Shown: piece after piece, positions 7,654-17,200 of the stretch
Position numbering within the stretch: the first letter of the stretch is position 1
Layout: the number at the start of each line of letters is the position of its first letter
IMG/VR virus record: IMGVR_UViG_3300044613_002573
Location: 1 to 32,688 of that record
Direction: 5' to 3' (one strand)
Length of the DNA: 32,688 bases
From: a virus
Made by a program: the position numbers and the translations under genes
Notes under the pieces: generated by a model
The model's database searches: none
What the model was told of the DNA's origin: nothing
What the model saw: only the letters and a program-made list of their open reading frames with translations

Positions 7654-7758
7654 CGACCAATTTCAGTAAACGGACAATCCATATTGGAAATACTTGCAGT
7701 AGAGCCATAACCAGTGGTTTATTATTTCGTGAGACGTTAAAAGAAAGCACCCAAATCG
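7654..7758 (+). promoter_or_regulatory. 105-base gap before the first giant gene, weak promoter candidate
   Basis: This is the longest true gap on the rightward strand apart from the one at 17728. TTGCAG (7694-7699) and TTTATT (7718-7723) are 18 bases apart and each match four of six positions of a standard promoter. No terminator hairpin follows the portal gene, so read-through transcription is equally possible. The ATG at 7759 has only a weak AAAGAAAG upstream. Confidence 0.25.
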
Positions 7759-8283
7759 ATGTCATTTGATTCGTTTGAATACAAAACAACATCTGAGTAC
7801 GCCGAGAGCGTGAAAGCCGGCGCCATCAACCTTGATGAGGCTCAGGGAATTGTTGAGTGTTTTGTTGCTGGCATCGGCAACAAGGACAGCGTTGGCGACA
7901 TTGTCTCAAGCGGAGCGTTCACGAAGAGCCTGATGCGTCGCAAGCCACGTGTCGTTTGGGGCCACAACTGGAATGACCCAATCGGCAAGGTGCTTGAGAT
8001 CTACGAAGTTGGCCCGAACGACAGGCGCCTACCACTAAAGATGAAGATGGCCGGAATTGGTGGCCTCTTTGCTCGCGTCCAGTTCAACCTTCAGTCCGAA
8101 AAGGGCCGCGAGGCATTTGCCAATGTTGCATTCTTTGGTGAGGAGCAGGAGTGGTCAATTGGCTACAAGACACTCCGCGCGCAGTATGACCAGAAGTCTC
8201 AAGCCAACATCATCCACGAACTTGAACTATACGAAGTGTCGCCAGTCCTCCATGGCGCAAACCAACTAACTGGCACAATTTCG
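7759..8283 (+). other. Domain: HK97-family prohead protease (polyprotein 1, residues 1-175)
   Basis: Family features in order: FVAGIGNKDSVGDIVSSGAF near residue 40, VVWGHNW with His69, GLFARVQFN, EWSIGYK with Ser133, and the closing strand LYEVSPVLHGAN with Glu159. His69 and Ser133 fit the known catalytic His and Ser of this serine protease family (peptidase U35). The family trims the capsid precursor and other procapsid proteins during head maturation. The domain looks complete and active. Confidence 0.88.
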
Positions 8284-11200
8284 GTCAAGGCTGACGACCC
8301 ATACGCAATGGACCCAATGTATGGTCCAGCGACGACAATGGTGAAGCCGAAGCCAGAGCCAGATGCAATGGCGATGCAGAAAATGATGGAAACGCAGTTG
8401 AGCGAAATGCTCGGCATGAAGGTGTCCGTCGTTGAGTTTGATGAGCAAAACGTCACATACGCAAAGCCAGATGCCGATGGCGGAATGCAGAAGTACAAGT
8501 GCCCATACATGCGCGATGGTGGGCGATTTATGTTTGGCGCTCCAAAGCCGGTAATTATTGCTCCAGCGGCCGGTGTTCCAGTTATGCCGAATATGCCAAT
8601 GCCGGCAAACGAGCCACAGCGAGTTATGCGCCCAACGCAGATGCCGGGAATTCCAGTGGCCATTAAGCCAGGTACGTCTGGAATGGTCATGGTTCCGCTT
8701 CCTCCAGTTCAGTACGAGAACCAACCAGCACAGGGTCCAGTTGACAAGAACAACCTTGACAAAGAAGAGGCCGACCTACGCGATGCTCTTCTAAAGATCG
8801 TTAAGCGCCATGGCAGGTTCAATGAAGATTCGTCTGGTGTATGGGCTGGTTACAAGCCGGCAGCAGAGAACTACGTCGCAAAGATTGGCGTGAAGTGCGC
8901 AAACTGCGTCTTCTACGAGGGCGGCAGCACGTGCAAGATCATCGCAATCCCAGTTGAGCCAGAGGGCAAGTGCAGATTTGCCGTCATCCCTAAGGGCGTC
9001 GTGGTTGCCGACCCAATGGCAAAAAAGCAGTACGACATGGAGAGTGGCGCCGACGAGCAGGATTACGTAGAGGAACTTGAAGAGAAGTACCCCGGTGAAC
9101 TCGCTGTTGCCGCTGTTCGCGGAGCACTGAAGCGCCGAAGGGGCAAGAACAGCAAGTACAAGATGCTGAGCGAGTATGGATCGTCCGACGACAAGGGTGA
9201 CATGCCATATGTCATTCCAGTGACGCCGAACGAGGCATTTGCCGTAAAGCAGGCACTTGACCCGATCTTTGACTACTACCGCGCAGAGACATTCGTTGAC
9301 ATTGATGGAATCATCATCAAGTCAGGCGCATCGTTTGACATGATTGAAGCAGTTGACAACGCGCTTCAGAATGTAAAAAAAAAAGCGCTAAGTAAGCCGG
9401 AGGAAAAGTCACTCGGCTACCGAATCGGCAGGGCCGTCGGCAGTCGCCTCGCAGATCGCCCATCAATTGGCAGGGGTGGTAAGGGGCGCCGACGTGGGCT
9501 TGATGTTGATCTGCCAACCGGAGGGAATCCGGGTTCGCGCAAGCCAACGGGTAGCAACTTTGACCCAGACAATGACGGGTGGGTTGACGAAGGAACGACA
9601 AGACCGCGATTCGTTGGCGCAAGAACACCTCAGCCAAATGCAGCAGCAGCAAGAACGGTGGCTCCGCAACAAGAAAGACGATCAGTTGCTGACCGCCTAG
9701 CGAGTTCGCGCGACCTAAATCGCCACGGCCTGCCAAATGAAAATCCAGACATGTTGGATCCGCGTGAGGCGGAAAAGCGCCGTGAGTTTGATGGAATTTC
9801 AAACAACTGGCTCAAGTCAGGTAGCGGCTGGAAATCAAAGCCACGCAAGGAAGGCGACAGGACAAGCAGCCCTGATTTACTACGCGGACGCGAACTCGGC
9901 GAAAACCAAGCGCGACTTTCTTGGAATGGCTCACGCACCGGAAATCTGCGGAGACCCAGAGGGTTTGACGAGCAGGATAGGTCATCCGATGATTACTTTG
10001 ACTGGTATTACGGCCATGTCAACAGGATGGGTTCCTTCCTGTCCGCCCTCAACAGAATGGATCCGGCAACCGCAAAGCGCCGGATATCTCCAGACGAAAA
10101 GCGCGGTATTGAGGAATCAATAATTGACAGCGTTGCGTCCAAGGTTCCCGATCTATCCGGCAATAGACAGGAAGACGAACGCCTCAAGATGTGGCTTGAG
10201 ATGAACGGCTTTGATGGCCGTCTCTCATCTGGTCAGCGCAATAAAGAACCAAAGAAATTCACCGAGCGCGCAGTTGTGCCATTTGATCCATACGGCGATG
10301 ACTTTGACCCAGATAACCCATACGGGGATGAGAATGAGCCATTCCAGTTCGGCGGAAGATCAGGCGAAGACTTCTATGACATGGTCATTGAAGAATTCCT
10401 TGGTCCCGAGGCACCACGCGATCGCATGTCGTCAGGACGCCGTCAAGACGATGAACGGGCAACAGATGAGGAACTCCTTCGTGATTATGAAGAGCAGGTC
10501 AGGCTTGGTAAGGCTGGTCCGCCAACCGATGAAGAGCTTGAGCAGGAATATCAGCAGTGGGTCAATAAGTTCCTTGATGAACGAGAGTTAGATGAGCCGA
10601 TTCGCCCATCTGATAAAGAACTCATGGCCGAATATGAGCGCATGATCGAAGAGGGTGAATTGCGCCCACCGACTGACGAGGAACTTGAAGCAGAGTACCA
10701 AGACAGACTACGTCGCGGCGAAATTGACGAATCGGGCGAAGATGCAAGAAATGATATTGGCCGCCTATCGTCCGGCTATCGCTCCTACCTCGCCCAGCCA
10801 GAGGAGCGTCGGACTCCAAGGCAGGTACAGAAATACGATGGCTATGTTGCCGCATCGCTTTCATCGGGTAAGCGCAAGCCATCAGCACCAGCAAATGCTG
10901 ATGAGCAAGGCGAATTGATTCTAAAGGGATCGCCGAAACTACAGGAAATTTACGATCGTTTTTCGGAGGAAGTAATTGCTGCGCTTGAAGCAGCGATGCA
11001 GGATCCGACTGGTGTGAAGTGGGAAATTCCATGGCGCACAACGAGCGCACCACGTAACCCGGTCACTGAAAAGCCATATACCGGAATTCGCTATAACTTG
11101 GTCTTGCTGAACGCGGTCAAGATGAGCCGTGGATACGATACCTCCAAGTGGGCCGGTGCCGCACAGTGGAGGCGCCGCAACCAGATGCTTCGTGGTGACC

Positions 11201-14200
11201 GTAGTGCTGTTGTGGAAATTGATGAGGAGCGTGGCGTTGACATTCTTGTTCCACAGGTAGTTGATGGCCGCAAGACAGGCAACTATTACGTGCGACGCGT
11301 CTACAACGTCGCAGACGTAAAGGGCCTACCTGAGAGCGAATACAAGAAGGAAGAACCAATTAACCCAGATCAAGCCGCAAAGGAACTTGATCAGGCAATC
11401 AACAATGAGATTCGGCCAAAGATCAAAACCGGCTCGGATGATGGCGCATTCTATAGGCCAAGTGAAGATGTCATTTACATGCCCGACTTTGAGTCGTTTG
11501 TGAGTGCAGAGAGATATTACTCAACCCTCCTGCACGAAACGACTCACTGGACTGGGCACCCAACAAGAAACGACAGACCGCAGAGAAATCTCTTTGGCAC
11601 ACCAGAGTATGCCTATGAGGAACTCATTGCTGAAATCGGAGCATCGCAGGCGCTGTCGCTATTCGGACTGACACTTGGCCCACGCGAAGACCACGTTCAA
11701 TACCTGAAGAGTTGGGTTAGCTTGCTCCGCGAAGACAAGGACGCACTCCGTAGGGCAGTGGATGAGGCGCAAGAAGCAGTTGACGCGATGCTTGAGAAGT
11801 CGCCGACAATGCGCCGCTTCTACGGCGTCCAAGAGTCAGAAGTCACGGCAAGACGCGAGGGATTTAGGCGCCGCAAAATCGGCGTTGAACTCCCAATGGC
11901 CGAAGGCATGGAGGGGAGCGAAAGGATCAAGGGCGGCAAGAAAGCCGGCAAGATGCCGACTAGCGGTCCAGTTTCTGGATACCCGACAGAGATGCTGTCT
12001 AGTGGTCGTCGTCTCAGTGCAGGACAGCGAGACTCTCTCCCGACACATGCAAGTGGACTCTCTCGGGAAGAACGCGATATCTACGAGCCATTTGGCGCTT
12101 CGCAGAGGGGTAGAGATGGCCGAGTCATGGACCTCGGTGGACGTCTCTCAAGTGGCGCTAAGCGCGGCCCAATAAAGGACAGAAACGGCAAGGGAGAGAT
12201 TGAACGTACACCGGATGATGTCTCGGTGCGTGAAATATTTGATTTTTCCTTTGATCCGACCGACCAGCAGCGCGACATTCTTGACACGCTTCTCGCAGTT
12301 GTGTTTGGCAAAACTGGAAAGAAGACGGGTGTCGTATCAGTATCTGCAGGCGCCGGAACCGGAAAGACAACAACACTCAAGACAGTAATGAAGGGGATTG
12401 ACAGGCTATTTGATTTTGGAATATTTGATCGACTGAAGGGCGATGCCAAAGACAAGGCAATAGCAGATAAAAAAGACTATCTTGACAAGTTTTATCCGGA
12501 GATGATCAAGAAGGCAATCAAAGATGCCAAGATTTCCGGAAAGACCAAACTCGCCAATCTCAGCGACGATGAATTTTCAACAGTCATAAAGTCGCTCCAA
12601 AGCGAAGCAAAGAAACTCAAGGGCTTTTACATCGTGTTCGGCAAGAAGAACGAAGAGGACGCCGATGTTGAGTTCCCGGAGAACACTGCCGCCTCCACGC
12701 TTCAAAAACTTGCGTGGTGGGGTCTTAGGAGGGGCATCGGCGACGAACTATACGGTCGCGGAATGCGCAAGAAAATTGCGCTCGGCATGCTCAAGAAGCG
12801 CAAGCACCCAAAGTCAAAGGCTGGTCCAAAAAAAGTCACCTTTGTAGACGCACAGGGTAATGAAGTTGAGTTTGACGGAATGAATCCAGGTTGGAGAGAA
12901 CTTGGGTACAAGATGGTTACCAACGGAATCAGCGTTGATAAATATCTTGATCTAGAGAAGCGTGCAGAAGAAATCGCAACAAGACTTCGCGCAGGAGAAC
13001 AAATACCGGATGCAGAGAACCCATTTGCACAGACAGTAAATGGACAGCGTTATCTCTTGACCAACTCTCAGTTGGGGTCAGTTCTGTTTCGCGCACTCAG
13101 CAACTTCCTGCTGAGCGGCGACGATGAGCCCTCGGCTAAGCACTTCATGAATACAAAAGTGCAGGAAGAACAACTTCAGTACAAAATCAACAATGGAATT
13201 ACTGTTGCCGCCGATGATATCTCGTACCCCGAAATCAGCCAACTTGCTGTTGATGCGATCAAAAAACTCTGGGACGACATGCGCGATGATAATAGTTCGC
13301 TACTCCCACACCAAGGCGCTGTTGAGAAACTATGGGCACTAACACGCCCGTCGCTCAAGTCAAGCCCCGGCATGATTCAGCATGCAAGCAAGGAGCAGGT
13401 GCGTGTTCCGCAAGCATCAGGGCTCCTAAAGCGCGCAGAAGAAGAAGCAAAGAGAATATTCAATGGAAAAATTGACGATTTCAAGATTGCAGAAGCGATG
13501 GCCTCGCTCGTAATTGAGCCAGGTGACCTTGATGGAAAGAAAGCCAAAGATTTCACTGGATATGTGGTAATCAGCGCAAATCGTTCGCCAAATGGTCAGT
13601 GGACAATGACCGTTGCCAAGCCATATGGAGCAGACCCAAAGGACCCCGCAGCGCTAACAATGATTGACGAAGCCCAAGACATGAACGAAGTCATGCTCAG
13701 GGTGCTGCAGGATAATGCCGATGAGGTCCCTCTCGTTATGGTGGGAGACCCGCGACAAGCAATCATGGCTTGGCGTGGAGCAATGGACGTGTTGTCTGCC
13801 ACGGATGCAGATTACGGATTGGCGCTTACTGAGTCATTCCGCTACGGGCCACTGATTGCTCACATGGCAAACATAATTCTGGCGCAAGGGAACTTGGATG
13901 ACCTTGATACCAAGGGCGAACGCACATTTGCACACGTTGTCGGTAGGGCCGATGACCTCATTAAAAAACTATTTACATTTGAGGGAATTGGTGGAGAAGA
14001 CAAGCTCCAAGAGCGTGTGTCGCATATTCAACACGTATTCCAGACTGAACTTGCGGAACTTGCGGCTGCCCGTCCAGAACTTGGCATCAAGAAAGATTCC
14101 GATGGTCTCTACAAGTTAACTGAATTGCGGAGTAGGGACAAAACTGCATTTGAGAATGCCGCAAGAGAATTCCGCGACATGCTTACTACTAGGGCACAGG

Positions 14201-17200
14201 GAACATTCATCGGCCCGGACGATGATGTTGATGCAATTCTTACAGCAACGAATGCTGGGATTATTGACGCTGCTATTCAGTTTGCGCTCAGCCCTGCGGG
14301 TCAACGTTCTCGTGTTGGTGGAAAGCCAACGGCTGTTGTCATTCCGGCAAGTAGATGGAAAGAAATGGTTGATCTACTTCGTCATGTTCAGTACGTTCAG
14401 CAGCAAGACAAATCAAAGTGGACAAAGCCAGAGCCATCATCGCTAATCGGAGATGAGTGGGAGTGGGACAAGATTAAAGGCATGACAAATTCGTCTCAGC
14501 ATGGACCACTGCGTGCACTATTGAATCTCGTAACAAAGCCAATTGCCGGCGAAGATAAACCATTCAGCGCAAGCACATGGCTAAAAATGTTCCAAGAAAC
14601 AAGGACAGACACACCACTTGAAGGTGCGCCACTTCCAATTCAATTCATAAAGTCAAGAAAAGAACTGCGACTTACTGATCTGGTTGATCACCCAGAAAGG
14701 AACGGCGACAATCTCGCTGGTGCAGACTTGGCAAAAATTGCCGCACGAACAGGAAAAGGCCAAGGCCAAGGAACGGGAGATCAGTCAAAGAGTCGCGAGG
14801 CGCGCTACAACATAATCCCAGATCCATTGAGCGCTGATACTAAACGAGTTTATTACACACTTGACTTCTCGGAAGACGACGCATGGAACGGCCGTGTGTT
14901 CATAAGTGGAGGTGGCGCTGCAGGCGCCAAGCAGGATAAACAACGTAATACACAAGGCGGTGTCGGCCAATATCACGATGATATTCAACGTGCAGTTCAA
15001 AAACTCATTGATGACGGCGTAATAACAGCCAGCGAAGCACGCTTCATGCCAGAAATATCCAAAATCAAGACCAGGGACGGTGAGTCACGCGCTGAAGACG
15101 CATTCGTCATTCAGGGATCTGGACGCACCGAAGCAGAACGCAATGACAGGACAGCCTTCATCGTGTCGCGTATTGGGACGATGGTTAGACAGAGCGCCTC
15201 CGGACAAGTTGGCGACATGGAGATCATGACGGCAACTACCGCCAAGGGCAAAGAGTGGGATCGCGTGAGGCTATGGAAAGACTTCACGCCACCGCAAAAG
15301 CCTTTTAAGTGGGATACGGCGTCACCGGAAGAACGCGAAAGACAGGTCGCCAAGACACTTGACTTCTTGACTCCTCTTGCTGATGGGCGGATGAAGAAGA
15401 AGGCAATTTCCCAGATATATGGGATTCCAATGAAGGATCTGGATCGGTACAGTAGGCAGGGAGCACAGGGAAGGGCCGCCCTGCGGGATCTTCTTAAGCC
15501 GCTTGTTGAAGAAAGACTCAAGACGACAAATGCAATAGAGGGCGTTGATTACAGGGAGAAACTCAATCTCCACTATGTAGCCATAACGCGCGCCAAGAGA
15601 GCTCTTGACATGGGCGCTGCTATGTACAAGATTTACCTTCAGGATGCCAATGAAGTACGTAAGTACGAAAAATCAATTGAGGAAGGTCTCGGCGAGGTTG
15701 ACGAAAACGGAAACCCACGCATTCTTCCTGGCGCAAAGAAACCATCGTATTGGAATCTTCCAAAATCATATGCGGATAGGGCGGACGATGATCCGATCTT
15801 TGATCCAGATGCTGACGGCGGTGAGCCAATCGGTGATCTACCAACAGTAGATGAGACTCCAGAACAACCAAAGAAAGGTCGTGGTCGGCCAAAGGCTGAA
15901 GAGGATGAAGACATTGTTGGCGGTCCACAATTTGATGACGACGAGGACGAAGATAGTGGGCCAAGTGACAACATTGATCTTGATAGCGAAGATGATGATG
16001 GTGACGAAGCATCGCAAGCATTGTCTTCTGGAAGAAGAGCAGTAGGCGGCGCATCTCCGCGCCCAAGTGCAACTGGTAGAACTCGTGTCGGCGAACCGGA
16101 GCGCACGCTTTCATCCGGTGTCGGCCCACGACTAAGGGAAAGAGGCGAGGCAGCCGGAAGGCCAGCGGCCATGGGTGGCCGCAGCGGGAGAATGATCAAC
16201 CGCCTATCCAGCGGGAATCGCAATCTCCAAGTTCCCTCTTACCTATCCGGCCTAGGTGATGAAATTGACGACGAAGACGTAGCAAGGGCAGCGAATGTAT
16301 GGAGGGGAATCAGGAATACTGGAATTCCACTGACCATGACAGGTGCGGAGTCCGGCGCAGAGCGGCAACAGAAATTTGACCGCGCAATGAAGTCGGTTGG
16401 GAGCCAAGTCAAGCAAGGCGGACAAGTCACAGTTGGTGATGTCAGCAAAAACGATCCAGAAGACGCCGCATCCAATACCTGGATGCTCCCAGTGTCGCGC
16501 CTAATGGAAACACTACGAGTTCCGCTCAACTTTGATGTAGAGCGAGACGAATCTGGTGCGATAGTTAGCACACGGGCTACGCAGACGCGCTCAATAAACG
16601 CAGACGAACTGGCGACGATGCTTGGTCTTCCTCCGCAGGAAGCACAAAAACTCAGGGATCCGCAGGCCGGAATATCACACGACGACGTACGGCGTCTGGT
16701 TGCCGCTATAGCAAATAGCGACGACTTCCCGGCTTGGCAATACTTCGGTTCGGTCAGTTTCCGTACTGCTGGCCGTGACGCTGTTGCCCAAAGAGGCGTG
16801 ATAGGCGAGAACATGAATCGCCGTCTCATGAGAGACAGATTCATTATTGAAACTTTCGGAGAGGACGCCTATCCTCACTGGTACGACAGAGACGAAGGTC
16901 AGTACATCAGCCCAGAAGAGTATGCCGACCTCGGCGAGGTGAGCCCATCTGCCAAGTTCCGTGCGTTTGGTTCATTTGAGCGCTCTGCCGGCGAACCCAC
17001 ACGGACCCCGTTCTCCGGTGCGGAGGTGGAAATTATGACCAGAGATTATATTGATGCCATGCGCGGAGACGAAGGCAGGCCAACGCCGATAACGGTCAGC
17101 AAAGCTGAAGGAGCGGAAATCAGGAGCAGTTACCCACTAGACAGCCTCCTTGACCATCTCGGCATTGCCCGCGACGAGAATTGGACAGAAGAACTGCGCA

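Larger units (their letters stand above)
10219..16221 (+). repeat. Nine LSSG-x-R motifs in polyprotein 1 (proposed cleavage sites)
   Basis: The motif L/M-S-S-G-x-R/K occurs with its Leu or Met at residues 822, 890 (Met), 1003, 1034, 1413, 1463, 2755, 2784 and 2816. Several copies are preceded by Arg. A near copy LSAGQR follows at 1419, and a degenerate LASSR lies at 647. The second position after Gly is Arg in seven of nine. The copies use different codons for the same residues, so selection acts on the peptide. They fall between recognised domains and never inside the ArdC or helicase cores. Confidence 0.75.
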
